From contig WFMF01000130.1 in assembly GCA_011033025.1 (NCBI GenBank), positions 248,001-312,000 on the forward strand: a stretch of DNA of 64,000 nucleotides. The letters are read 5' to 3'. A program made the translations under genes and the position numbers. Positions 15,614 through 29,500 of the stretch are shown here, piece after piece. The stretch's first letter is position 1; each line of letters starts with the position of its first letter. The stretch comes from Beroe forskalii (lineage: Eukaryota; Ctenophora; Nuda; Beroida; Beroidae). The notes beneath the pieces were generated by a model. It saw only the letters and a program-made list of their open reading frames with translations, did not search any database and had not been told where the DNA came from.

Positions 15614-15672
15614 GGAGCCTTATTTTGCCTCTTCTCTGAAGAGGCGCGCTTGCGCGCGCAAAATAAGGCTCC
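15614..15672. repeat. Hairpin with CpG-rich loop
   Basis: Perfect 15-bp inverted repeat GGAGCCTTATTTTGC (15614-15628) and its complement (15658-15672). The 29-nt loop holds a second small inverted repeat and alternating GCGCGC. It could be the end of a palindromic transposon or a stable RNA stem. It is not a bacterial-type terminator. Confidence 0.8.
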
Positions 15673-15919
15673 GTAACATGGAGTAAGGTGTATGGGTGTT
15701 GAGATACACCCAAAGCTGATAGGAAGACTGTCCTCTTATAACTTTATAACCATTAACCTCCTTCCTTCCTGACGACCTGCCCAGTGCCCATCCTCTTTGA
15801 TCTATCCACTTTGATCAATTGATCGGACTCTCAACGTCACCCAGGGCCAGTCGGAATTATATTTTGCAAGGGAAACGTACCCAAATGTCCATATCAGTGC
15901 GAATATAGTAAGTTAACGA

Positions 15920-16310
15920 TCGGCGCTGATCGGCGCTGATCAGCGCTGATCAGCGCCGATGGAGTTTTCTAAGGCTCTTATGCAGGTGTTTTGGTAGGCG
16001 CTGATCAGCGCTGATCGGCGCTGATCGGCGGCCAATTTCGCCGATCAGCGCTGATTGATCGCCGATCGGCGCTGATCAGCGCTGATCGGCGCTGATCAGC
16101 GCTGATCAGCGCCGACGACCGCCGATGAAATTTTAAATTTTTTCCATCGGCGCTGATCAGCGCCGATCAGCGCTGATCGGCGGTGTCGCTGATCAGCGCT
16201 GATCAATCGCTGATCAGCGCCGATCAGCGCCGATCAGCGCTGATCAGCGCCGATCGGCGCTGATCGGCGGTGGGTCGGCGCTGATCAGCGCTGATCGGCG
16301 CCGATTGCAA
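15920..16310. repeat. Palindromic CGCTGATCAG array
   Basis: Dozens of overlapping palindromes built from GCGCTGATCAGCGC and its GATCGG variants, partly interrupted at about 15960-16000 and 16125-16150. Both strands read almost the same, and each unit contains GATC and AGCGCT. No ORF of interest. Confidence 0.95.
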
Positions 16311-16364
16311 GGTGCCCATCTGCCTAGAAATTTAGGTAAAAGGGTCACAAGAGTTGTGAATTTC

Positions 16365-16645
16365 GTCCAATGGATCCATTGGATCCCTCATGTCCAATGG
16401 ACATGTCCAATGGACGTCCATTGGACGTCCATTGGACATCTATTGTCCATTGGATGATGTCCATCCGTAAAAATGTCCAAGGTGTTCACGTTCAATGGAT
16501 CCATTGGATCCATTTTTGATGTTCAATGGACATGTTCAATGGATCCATTGTGTCCATTGCTCCATTGGATCCAATGGATCCATTGTGTCCATTGAACTCC
16601 ATTGAGCCATTGGATCCATTGAACATTGTCCCCATTGGATCCATT
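16365..16645. repeat. Palindromic TCCATTGGA / ATCCATTGGATCC array
   Basis: A second array of self-complementary units, built from CCATTGGATCC, GTCCATTGGAC and TTCAATGGA variants. It begins about 55 bp after the previous array. Two unrelated palindromic arrays lie side by side. No coding sequence is seen in 15310-17406 apart from these arrays and the hairpin. Confidence 0.93.
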
Positions 16646-17406
16646 TTGAAGCCGAGAGTTGATTAGTATACTATTTGGCACGAAGTGTCAGTCACTCAGT
16701 CGAGTGCAATGTGTGCAACAGTTCACTTCTGTGGCGTTAGTTTTTAGCGCATAGTACCTACACCAGTGTTATACCAGATAATTGGGGGTTTTAATCTGCA
16801 CGGAAATGGTACAATAATTTGGTCGTGTCGTGTGGTTCAGATCAAAAAGACGCGCAATACGATGCACTGACGCCGCGCGCACTTACACTTTCCATAGATC
16901 TCATGAATTATTTCGCGCATTGAAATCGCGCGTCTTTCACAACCCATCAAAGCTGAATTCTGATTGCCAAATGCCAGGCAGTGTCTAACTTCTATTGTTA
17001 TTCTGAACGCGCGCCCTTGTTATTCAGTTGATTTTGATACTCTGATAACTGAATTCAACTTTCAAGGCTCAAAAAGTGGCTGTGGACTGCAGTATTTTCT
17101 CAGATTTAGTGATAAACATAGACCAGGGGGAGACAGGAGACAATGCAAACCTTCAAATAAATTCATGGTCTCATAATAACTATTAATTTATGATCATTAG
17201 CACACCTATTTACACATTTAATTATTATAATAATTGATGTTATTCAAAATAGTTTTTGTGAGCCTATTACAGCAAGAATTTGTCTCCGCGCGCTACATAA
17301 AGAATTACAATCAAACATTGCCAAATGTACCAATGATACGCGCGCAGCAATACTCTCCTCAACTCTTTAGCTACATTCTAATCTGAAAAGATATCACAAT
17401 ACTCAC

Positions 17407-17564
17407 AGTGCAACGTAAGGGTTGGTCCTCCCATTGTCCATGACGGGCAGGTCTCTGGCTTCCGACACTTTGAGTTTGATGCACGTCTTTTTCTTGCGTC
17501 TGTCATCAGGGGACGGGCAATACATCAAGCTCAGGAGAATAGAACCTCGGAAATGGGAATCTTC
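17407..17564 (-). CDS. SYTL exon 11, start of C2B
   Basis: Acceptor CCGTTCAG, donor CT|GTGAGT, phase 0 in and phase 2 out, 158 bp. Encodes RGSILLSLMYCPSPDDRRKK, then KLKVSEARDLPVMDNGRTNP and YVAL, the first strands of a second C2 domain. The next exon, expected to start with a KGYLLP-like motif, was not found between 13.3 and 17.4 kb. Confidence 0.88.
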
Positions 17565-20500
17565 CTGAACGGTAATTAGGAGATTAGTGAGATGTATAAT
17601 AATGGATAGTAATGTATGATTGCATAGATATGTATATTGTATAGTAATGTATAATTGAGAGATGCACAGTGATCTTTATGGCATAGAGATACATAATTGT
17701 ACGGCAGTAACACAGAAAAGATATAAAAACAGCAGCTTCCCAGAAATATGTACAGTCACGGAACTAATGAAAAGTAGTTGGAGTAAGTTCTTTAGTAGAC
17801 CATATTATACAGGTACACAGTAAAGTAGTAATTGTAACTAACTATATTGCATAAGTACATAAATTAACGGAGTACAGAAATTTACTAATGTCAGCTACTG
17901 TAGAGTCTTATAGAGCTAGCTGCAGTCTACCGGTGTTTTAACTGCTTAGAAGACACAGTAACTACTTGTTCTAATACCAGCTGCCGCCCACAACTTATTC
18001 CTTATTACATGAAATTAAGGTATCACTCAATTAATAAGGTGATCGAGTCGAATTTCACCTAAATAAAGTGCTCGTAAATTTTTACCAACCTTATTTTAAA
18101 TACACCTACCTTTTTAGTAACCTTAATTTTGACAACAATGTGACGTCATACTGGAAAAAAAACTTACTCGATGATTTGATGGTGTTTGCTTATACTTATA
18201 CTTTAGTTATCCCAGCTGGGATTAACAATGTTATTCAGTGTGTACATGGAAAACAAATCATAGTCAAAATTGTTTAATTATGAGTGGAAGGGTGTTTGCA
18301 ATTTTCGCAGGTTTGAGAATACCACAGTTTAACTCCACAAAAGCTTACTTGACGATTTTTTCGTGAAATTGTGGCAATTACTAAAGGTCAAACCAAAATT
18401 TAACCCACAAAAATTTTCATCGAACACTTTATCATAGGAGCATAAGTGTAAGATTACATAAAATTAAGGTGATGTCCATTAATTTCACCTTAATTAAGTG
18501 CTCGGAAATAATATGTAACCTTAGTTACTTGACAACCTTAATTTCATGTAATAAGGTAAATGTGTCATGTTGAGAGTAACGTCATTATCAAGGATTAGCT
18601 GATTAGAATGATAATCCGTTATTCCCTATATACAGCGGAGTTTGTAACATGTCACAGGGGAAATAGTGACATCATTATCATAGTGATTTGATGATGTGGG
18701 TGGTGTCTGCTGTAATACTATCTTAGTATCACTATAAGATTACCCCTCCAAAGCTTGGATTCAGACGCCTTTGGATTTTTGGATTAATTTCATTCTTTTA
18801 CCTTTTAAGTTATTACTAACTGTTCACTTAACAACATTAAAATGTCAATCACCTCAATTAACAGGACAAGCAGTAATGAATTTTGGTTTCAGAACCCCTG
18901 TGACGAATTCCCCTTAATTCTCACCCTAATATAGAAGTAATGGTGTATCTGAATCTACTCACCAGTTCTTGTAACCGCCACCCTGTATACTGTATAGAAG
19001 TTTAGGTTTATCTGGCAGTACTAACCAAATGTTGTAACTGCCACCACATGGGGGTTGCCTTCTCCAGCGAGATGCTGTCCAACTGAACCCTCACTTCCCC
19101 CAGGAACATGTTGTGTCCCAGCTGCCTCGTGTCCCAAACAGTCAACCACAGAGTGCTAGAGGCCAGGTCCGCCACTGAGGGCGCTTTATACTGGAATATC
19201 TGAAAGAAATCGTTACTGAGGGCGCTTTGTACTGGAATATCTGAAAGAAATCGTTACAGAGGGCGCTTTGTACTGGAATATCTGAAAGAAATCGTTACAG
19301 AGGGCGCTTTGTACTGGAATATCTGAGAGAAATCGTTACTGAGGGCGCTTTGTACTGGAATATCTGAGAGAAATCGTTACTGAGGGCGCTTTGTACTGGA
19401 ATATATGAGAGAAATCGTTACTGAGGAAGCTTTGTACTGGAATATCTGAGGGAAATCGTTACTGAGGGTGCTTTGTACTGGAATATCTGAGAGAAATCGT
19501 TACTGAGGGCGCTTTATTCTGGAATATCTGAGAGAAATCGTTACTGAGGGGGCTTTGTACTGGAATATCTGAGGGAAATAGTTACTGAGGGTGCTTTGTA
19601 CTGGAATATCTGAGAGAAATCGTTACTGAGGGGGCTTTTTACTGGAATATCTGAGGGAAATCGTTACTGAGGGTGCTTTTACTGGAATATCTGAGAGAAA
19701 TCGTTACTGAGGGCGCTTTGTACTGGAATATCTGAGAGAAATCGTTACTGAGGGCGCTTTGTACTGGAATATCTGAGAGAAATCGTTACAGAGGGCGCTT
19801 TGTACTGGAATATCTGAGAGAAATCGTTACTGAGGGCGCTTTGTACTGGAATATCTGAGAGAAATCGTTACAGAGGGCGCTTTGTAATGCTGTAATGGAA
19901 TATCTGAGGGAAATCGTTACTGAGAATGCTTTGTACTGGAATATCTGAGGGAAATCGTTACTGAGGGTGCTTTGTACTGGAATATCTGAGGGAAATCGTT
20001 ACTGAGGATGCTTTGTACTGGAATATCTGAGAGAAATCGTTACAGAGGGGGCTTTGTACTGGAATATCTGAGAGAAATCGTTACGGAGGGCGCTTTGTAC
20101 TGGAATATCTGAGAGAAATCGTTACGGAGGGCGCTTTGTACTGGAATATCTGAGAGAAATCGTTACGGAGGGCGCTTTGTACTGGAATATCTGAGAGAAA
20201 TCGTTACTGAGGGCGCTTTGTAGTGGAATATCTGAGGGAAATCGTTACTGAGGGCGCTTTGTACTGGAATATCTGAGGGAAATCGTTACTGAGAATGCTT
20301 TGTACTGGAATATCTGAAAGATATCGTTACTGAGGCGCTTTGTACTGGAATATCTGAGGGAAATCGTTACTGAGGGCGCTTTGTAGTGGAATATCTGAGA
20401 GAAATCGTTACTGTGGCTGCTTTGTACTGGAATATCTAAGGGAAATCGTTACTGAGGGCGCTTTGTACTGGAATATCTGAGGGAAATCGTTACTGAGGGG

Positions 20501-23500
20501 CTCAGTACTGGAATATCTGAGAGAAATCGTTACTGAGGGCGCTTTGTAGTGGAATATCTGAGAGAAATCGTTACTGTGGCTGCTTTGTACTGGAATATCT
20601 AAGGGAAATCGTTACTGAGGGCGCTTTGTACTGGAATATCTGAGAGAAATCGTTACTGAGGGCGCTTTGTACTGGAATATCTGAGGGAAATCGTTACTGA
20701 GGGCGCTTTGTACTGGAATATCTGAGAGAAATCGTTACAGAGGGCGCTTTGTACTGGAATATCTGAGGGAAATCGTTACTGAGGGCGCTTTGTAATGCTG
20801 TAATGGAATATCTGAGGGAAATCGTTACTGAGAATGCTTTGTACTGGAATATCTGAGGGAAATCGTTACTGAGGGTGCTTTGTACTGGAATATCTGAGGG
20901 AAATCGTTACTGAGGGTGCTTTTACTGGAATATCTGAGAAAAATCGTTACTGAGGGCGCTTTGTACTGGAATATCTGAGAGAAATCGTTACTGAGGGCGC
21001 TTTGTACTGGAATATCTGAGAGAAATCGTTACAGAGGGCGCTTTGTACTGGAATATCTGAGAGAAATCGTTAATGAGGGCGCTTTGTACTGGAATATCTG
21101 AGAGAAATCGTTACAGAGGGCGCTTTGTAATGCTGTAATGGAATATCTGAGGGAAATCGTTACTGAATGCTTTGTACTGGAATATCTGAGGAAATCGTTA
21201 CTGAGGGTGCTTTTGTACTGGAATATCTGAGGGAATTCGTTACTGAGGATGCTTTGTACTGGAATATCTGAGAGAAATCGTTACAGAGGGGGGCTTTGTA
21301 CTGGAATATCTGAGAGAAATCGTTACGGAGGGCGCTTTGTACTGGAATATCTGAGAGAAATCGTTACGGAGGGCGCTTTGTACTGGAATATCTGAGAGAA
21401 ATCGTTACGGAGGGCGCTTTGTACTGGAATATCTGAGAGAAATCGTTACTGAGGGCGCTTTGTAGTGGAATATCTGAGGGAAATCGTTACTGAGGGCGCT
21501 TTGTACTGGAATATCTGAGGGAAATCGTTACTGAGAATGCTTTGTACTGGAATATCTGAAAGAAATCGTTACTGAGGGCGCTTTGTACTGGAATATCTGA
21601 GGGAAATCGTTACTGAGGGCGCTTTGTAGTGGAATATCTGAGAGAAATCGTTACTGTGGCTGCTTTGTACTGGAATATCTAAGGGAAATCGTTACTGAGG
21701 GCGCTTTGTACTGGAATATCTGAGGGAAATCGTTACTGAGGGGCTCAGTACTGGAATATCTGAGAGAAATCGTTACTGAGGGCGCTTTGTAGTGGAATAT
21801 CTGAGAGAAATCGTTACAGAGGGCGCTTTGTACTGGAATATCTGGGGGAAATCGTTACAGAGGGCGCTTTGTACTGGAATATCTGAGAGAAATCGTTACA
21901 GAGGGCGCTTTGTACTGGAATATCTGAGGGAAATCGTTACTGAGGGCGCTTCGTACTGGAATATCTGAGGGAAATCGTTACTGAGGGCGCTTTGTACTGG
22001 AATATCTGAGAGAAATCGTTACAGAGGGCGCTTTGTACTGGAATATCTGAGGGAAATCGTTACTGAGGGCGCTTTGTAGTGGAATATCTGAGAGAAATCG
22101 TTACTGTGGCTGCTTTGTACTGGAATATCTAAGGGAAATCGTTTGAGGGCGCTTTGTACTGTCTGAGGAAATCGTTACTGAGGGGCTCAGTACTGGAATA
22201 TCTGAGAGAAATCGTTACTGAGGGCGCTTTGTAGTGGAATATCTGAGAGAAATCGTTACTGTGGCTGCTTTGTACTGGAATATCTAAGGGAAATCGTTAC
22301 TGAGGGCGCTTTGTACTGGAATATCTGAGGGAAATCGTTACTGTGGCTGCTTTGTACTGGAATATCTGAGGGAAATCGTTACTGAGGGCGCTTTGTACTG
22401 GAATATCTGAGAGAAATCGTTACAGAGGGGGCTTTGTACTGGAATATCTGAGAGAAATCGTTACTGAGGGGCTTAGTACTGAAGAAGTCGTTACTGAGGG
22501 GCTTAGTATCAGAGGTTACTTTTACAAATATTCAAAAATAACAACGGTTTTCGGTCATTTGGCCTAATTAGACATTTTGCTTAACACTGGCTCAAAAGTG
22601 CGTGAGCCGTGAGTTTTAGGTGTAAGGCCAAAATTCCCAGTTAGGCCAAATGACCTTATCCCATCATGCAGTTAAGCTAGGCTGCTTTGATTGGTACTCA
22701 AGTACTGAGAAGGTTAGCGGGCAGAGTTTGCACTTTACCTCATTGAAGACTGGATCAGAGGACTTTTTCTTTGTTTTAGTTTTCCGCTTCGCAGTTTTAC
22801 TCCGGTCAGGTAATAAATACGTTTTCACGTAGCTGAAAAGAAACCAATAATGTTCAGTGCTATAAAAAGGAATTGATATTGTGGTATTATGATGGTATTG
22901 TTGTGATATGGAGATAGGAGAATAAATAAAACTCCCACTCCTTGCATAAATTTGACCCAAAATTAATATTTGACTTCTGATAACCTGGTAATTACTTTGA
23001 CACCTGATAAGAAACACAAATGTCACAACCCAAATGTCACAACACCAATATATTCTCCTGATTGCCACTTCAGAATGTTTGATCTTTTAATCCACCTATT
23101 TGACGCAAATCTCTCCATTGTTTGACGTCAATCTGTCATTTCTCTCAAGCTCCACAGTCCTTATACACACGCATACCATTATGCCATTACGGTATGGTGT
23201 ACCTGGCACCCCTATTCTAGTGCTACATTGCGACTATACAGGCCCTTAGAGACAGCGCACAGACTTGACACTGAAAAGAAGAAGAAGATACTGGGGATGC
23301 TCCTCAGGGAGGCTCTCTCGTTGACTCATTGGTCAGCATTGCTAATCAGATACATTATGGATTATAGCAAATGCCGCAAGATTATGCAGGGGATGATAGA
23401 TTTCATAGCATGACGTAGCATGATTAGTAATTAGTGAGTTATGAGGCTCTATCTTGTCAGCAAGTTAAGAAAGTAAGATTGTCAGCAAGTTAAGAAAGAA

Positions 23501-26500
23501 AGAAGCTCATGATTAATGCATGGACCTGCCCCAAATGAGCAATACAGACAACAGTGTCTGATGTGTCTCAGGTAAGTATGTAAATTATGAAACATGTTTC
23601 ACAACATGAATGTATGACGTATGATAGGATAGGCCAATATATCAACATAATGATAGAGCAGTGACCGGCTGTGACATAATTGAACATAAATACATAAGTA
23701 CATAATGCCAACTAATAACTCACCACTGAGTGAGTTAATGGCATGATGCCAACTAATAACTCACCACTGAGTGAGTTAATGGCATGATGCCAACTAATAA
23801 CTCACCATTGAGTGAGTTAATGGCATGATGCCAGCAAATAACTCACCACTGAGTGAGTTAATGGCATGATGCCAACTAATAACTCACCACTGAGTGAGTT
23901 AATGGCATGATGCCAACTAATAACTCACCACTGAGTGAGTCGATGGCATGATGCCAACTTATAACTCACCACTGAGTGAGTTAATGGCATGATGCCAGCT
24001 AATAACTCACCACTGAGTGAGTTAATGGCATGATGCCAACTAATAACTCACCACTGAGTGAGTTAATGGCATGATGCCAACTAATAACTCACAACTGAGC
24101 GGGTCGATGGCATGATGCCAACAAATGGCTCCCCACTGAGTGGGTCAATGGCATGATGCCAACTAATAACTCACCACTGAGTGAGTTAATGGCATGACCC
24201 CATATCCAAAAAATAAAAAATTTCCCCCGAACCAGAAATTTTTCCCATTTTGCAGCCCGCTCGCTTCGCTCAAGAAATTGACTATATTTTGTGAGCAAAT
24301 CAAGCAGTTTGCAAAATTTGCTTCTTTTTTAATATTTCATAAGCTAAAGTAATTATTCTAATATATTAGAAGTTAAAAAGGCTCTCATTGTGAAGCTAAT
24401 CTAGAACAGGGAATTATTCATTGCTTATAGTTATTGACATGGATCCAGCCCAGAATTTTTGGGGGTGTGCAAATTTAAGCCCTCGCGGTGCTTCATTTGC
24501 AAAAATGACGTTTTCTGAATGTAAAAATAATTCAAGTATGTATTAGCGCTAGCAGGGGTCTGGGGGCGGCAGCCCCCAGAAGCCAGAGGTCTGGAGTGTA
24601 AAGAAATGTCACCTCAATATTATGATCTTTACACTTTTTTATCTCAAAAGCTCCATCTTTTTTGCCGTACATAATTTCACTAAATATATTAAAAATCAAA
24701 AGAAAGAACAGCTGGGGTCTGGGGGTGGCAGCCCCCAGAAGCCAGAGGTGTGGGAGTGTCAAGAATTGTCACCTCAATAGGATTTTTTGCCTTGTTTTCA
24801 TCTCAACAGCTCCATCCCTTTTGTTGTACACAATTTCACTAAATATATTAATTAAAATGAAGAGAAAGAAAGAAGGGGGGGGCGGCAGCCCCAGAAGCCA
24901 GAGGTGTGGGGCGTCAAGGAATGTCACCTCAATAGAATTTTTTCACTGTTTTCATGTCAGCATCTACATCATTGTTGTCGTACACAATTTTACCATCTAT
25001 ATACCCATGAGGAATACTATTGATAATTGATGCTATCGATACTTGACAAATAAGACTATTCATTCTTTCTTGGAATTGATTTCACGGATTGGGTCGTTGA
25101 ATAAGAGTCGCATGATTGCAATTGATGAGTAATTGATTTATTCTCTTTTGACTCAATGGTACAGGTACAAAACTAAACAATGTGGTTCTTTAATCTTTTA
25201 ATGACAATCAATTTCGTCGTTCTACGACATCTTAAGGTCTCAAATTTGATTTATACAATCAAATTTGAGACCTGAAGAAGTCTTAGAACGACGAAATTGA
25301 TTGTCATTAAAGAACCACATCGCTTAGTTTTGTATCTGTACCATTCATAAACTTGTTTTCAAATAATATCATTGATTTTCATAACTTTTCTAGTCCATTT
25401 TCGGACTTTATTTTCAATTCTAATGTTGATTTTTATTTCAAATTTTTTGAATTGCACGCCCAGAGCACGCCTCCAAATTTTCGTTTGGGGGGCATGCGCA
25501 TGCCCCAGCACGCCCCCTTGGATCCATGCCTGCTACATCCTATCACTGAAAACTGTTAGTTAGTACAGGAACGATTTGAATTTTCATTTTAAAATTTATT
25601 TCAATATGATTCGGGTAAAAACATAGTGATTTTGGTGTTAAATCAAATTTTCTGTACTTGGCTTCCACCAAAAATTTAATCCAATTTCCCCGAAATTTCC
25701 CCCGGCTCAAAATTTCCCCCGAACCAGGTTTGCAGGTTCGCGGCTTTTTGGATATGGGTGGCATGATGCCAGCAAATTACTCACCATTGAGTGAGTTAAT
25801 GGCATGATGCCAGCAAATAACTTACCACTGAGTGGGAGAATGGCATGATGCCAACAAATAACTCACCATTGAGGGGGGGAATGGCATGATGCCAACTAAT
25901 AACTCACCACTGAGTGGGTCAATGGCATGATGCCAACTAATAACTCACCACTGAGTGAGTTAATGGCATGATGCCAACTAATAACTCACCACTGAGCGGG
26001 TCGATGGCATGATGCCAGCAAATAACTCACCACTGAGTGAGTTAATGGCATGATGCCAACTAATAACTCACCACTGAGTGAGTTAATGGCATGATGCCAA
26101 CTAATAACTCACCATTGAGTGAGTTAATGGCATGATGCCAACAAATAACTCACCATTGAGTGAGTTAATGGCATGATGCCAACTAATAAGTCACCACTGA
26201 GTGAGTTAATGGCATGATGCCAACTAATAACTCACCACTGAGTGAGTTAATGGCATGATGCCAGCAAATAACTCACCATTGAGTGAGTTAATGGCATGAT
26301 GCCAGCAAATAACTCACCATTGAGGGGGGTTGCCATCGACCCCGCAAAGATTCCTGGCCTCGTTGACGTGCACATCGAGGGTGCTGACTTGCTGGTTGTA
26401 CACGAGGCCTATACAGAGCTCCCCAAATATCTGCCTGTCTTTGGTGTTCGCTTTTATCACTGTCGGGGGAGTGGGGGGTTGTAGACTCTTTGATTTGATG

Positions 26501-29500
26501 ATATATTAAAGCTTCAAATTTGTAATTTAAATAATATATTATGATTGTTACGTACTATACGCACTAAAATAACTGTATAGTGGAACACAATGAAACGATC
26601 GTCCGGCCAATTTTTCCATGAAACTCGTTCGAGTGTTGCGCACGAAGACCAAGATGAAATCAACTTGAAGGAAACTACACTTCTTGAATGAAACTACAAT
26701 ACTCACTGGTGGGTTACAATACTCACTGGTGGGTTACAATACTCACTGGTGGGTTACAATACTCACTGGTGGGTTACAATACTCACTGGTGGGTTACAAT
26801 ACTCACTGGTGGGTTACAATACTCACTGGTGGGTTACAATACTCACTGGTGGGTTTCAATACTCACTGGTGGGTTACAATACTCACTGGTGGGTTACAAT
26901 ACTCACTGGTGGGTTACAATACTCACTGGTGGGTTACAATACTCACTGGTGGGTTACAATACTCACTGGTGGGTTACAATACTCACTGGTGCGTTACAAT
27001 ACTCAGTGGTGGGTTACAATACTCACTGGTGGGTTACAATACTCACTGGTGGATTTCTAATACTCACTGGTGGGTTACAATACTCACTGGTGGGTTACAT
27101 TACTCACTGGTGGGTTACAATACTCACTGGTGGGTTACAATACTCACTGGTGGGTTACAATACTCACTGGTGGGTTACAATACTCACTGGTGGGTTACAA
27201 TACTCACTGGTGGGTTACAATACTCACTGGTGGGTTACAATACTCACTGGTGGGTTACAATACTCACTGGTGGGTTACAATACTCACTGGTGGGTTACAA
27301 TACTCACTGGTGGGTTACAATACTCACTGGTGGGTTACAATACTCACTGGTGGGTTATAATACTCACTGGTGGGTTACAATACTCACTGGTGGGTTACAA
27401 AACTCACTGGTGGGTTACAATACTCACTGGTGGGTTATAATACTCATTGGTGGGTTACAATACTCACTGGTGGGTTACAATTCTCACTGGTGGGTTACAA
27501 TACTCACTGGTGGGTGAAGGGGAGATACTCTCGCAGGACATGTTACTAGAGGAAGCTCCAGCGGACATAGCAGTGGCATCCTCGTGCTGAAATAGAGAGG
27601 TCATCACTCTCTGATGTGAGTCCTGTTGTGATATGGGGGGGGGGGGGATTCATGAGGATTAGCTGTCACCCATCCTTTTATATCCCGAAAGTTTTGCTTC
27701 TATTTACTTCAACAGCTGTACAGCCAATGACAGGAATCGAAGGATTCAAGTAATGAAGCCAGTGACGGTTAAGGAAGTGCATTTCACACTTCGTCCGAGA
27801 CTTCGCTGCAATGCGCAGCTTCTCATTTAACCCTCCGGCACAGTTGGCTGTACGCTCGGCTGAGTGAACCGTCGGGCTGCATAGGCTAGAGATAAATCTC
27901 TCACCCTTAGCTCAGTGGCGCTGGCAGGGATTCGAACTCAGGATCTTTCAATCCTGTGCTCATATCGATACCACTACACCACTGACCCATGGTTCTCTGT
28001 GTGATGTCCCACTCACCCTGACATGGTTCTCTGTGTGGTGTCCCCGGGTGCTCTCGTCCCCGATGTCGGTGGCCACCATGCCCCTCACTGCTCCGGGAGG
28101 GGTGCTGGGAGGTGAGTCTGCTTGGGGCGCCAACTCATCCGGCTGAAAAGAGAGGATTCAAATGACAGCGGTATCGCGACACTTTACCCCCGCGTTTTTA
28201 TTGTTGATTTGCCTGCAGATTCAAAGTAGAAACGGAGGGGGGGGGGTTGCAAATTCAATTAATTTTGACGAATTTTCAACCTCATCGGGAAATCTCAAAT
28301 TTGATTGCATAGAAGCTTAGAGTAGTGATGTAAAGTTTAAGTTTGAAGTTCTAGCAATACGTGCCGTAATCTAATTGCATCAGAGCTGAAAATGCAGCGT
28401 TCAATAACCATAATTGCACCAGAGCTGCCCTTAAAAATCTGAAAATGCAGCGTTCAATAACCATAATAGCCTGGTATATAATTACAAAATTTGTATTGAT
28501 TCGTATGCATCAGATTGAAAAGATGAGCTGATACGGTATCATTACAGGACGAGTAGCATGATTATTTAACTGATTCTCATGAGTACACTAGCTGTCTAAT
28601 GTCTAGTGTCTGTGAGCTACTATTACTGATGTATGATAACAGCTCACAATCGTGCGACTAAAGGACGGCAACTTATCTGTATGACAATACAGTCCGTTTA
28701 TACAAGGATACGATTTTCTGATCTTATTTAACTTTATCTAAAAGCAATATAGTGTATGGTTTTCGAAAATCAATTACAGAATAATATCCTACGATACTAA
28801 AAAACTAGAAGCCGAATGAAGGGAGTCATCCCAAACCCACCACAAACCCACCCGGGCTGAATCAACCCAAATCAAAGCTGTTCAGCTTGGTTTGTAATGT
28901 TGCGGCTGATTTTTCCGGTTTCGGTAACAATGTTCTACTTTAGCAAGTTTCTAATGGCTGTAGTAAACTAACTAACTAAGTTAAAGTACTAACGGTGGTT
29001 TTAAGGAGGACTCACCGCCACACTCCTTGCCATGAGGTATCTTTGGAACTGCGTCGAGTTGTCATCGTCATCCTCACTGATAACCTATTCAGATAACCTA
29101 GTTACACCTAGTTACACCTAGTTACACATACTACATAGTTACACGTCATAGTTACACCTAGTAACACCTAGTTACACCAAGTTACATCCAGTAACACCTA
29201 GTTACACATAGTTACACCTAGTTACACATAGTTACACATAATTACACCTAGTTACACAAAGTTACTCCTAGTTACACCCAGTTACAACTTACACCTAGTT
29301 ACACCTAGTAACACCTAGTTACACATAGTTACACCTAGTCACACCTATTTACACATAGTTACACCTTTTTACACCTAGCTACACCTTAGTTACAATAGTT
29401 ACACCAAGTTGTCTGGTAACACCTAGATACCTATTACCTACAGGGTGCGCCAAAAGTCTTGTCCCCTTTTACTTTTTTGATTATTTGAAAAATAGAGCAG

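Noticed and set aside
22664..22738. A possible in-frame continuation of SYTL exon 9 (VLEYQSK) or a 34-bp intron with CTAAC and CAG
   Set aside because: VLEY looks like the expected C2 strand, but reading through soon hits a stop, 34 bp is too short for a normal intron, and the phase-matched exon at 19199 already supplies IFQYK at this point.
26684..27517. Plus-strand ORFs of 277 and 250 codons rich in Trp
   Set aside because: 20-bp satellite C read in three frames; the biological signal is the copied splice donor on the other strand.
27912..27985. Functional tRNA gene
   Set aside because: A and B boxes are good, but the T arm is poor, the anticodon loop is one base too long and extra bases precede the 3' end; better read as a SINE head.
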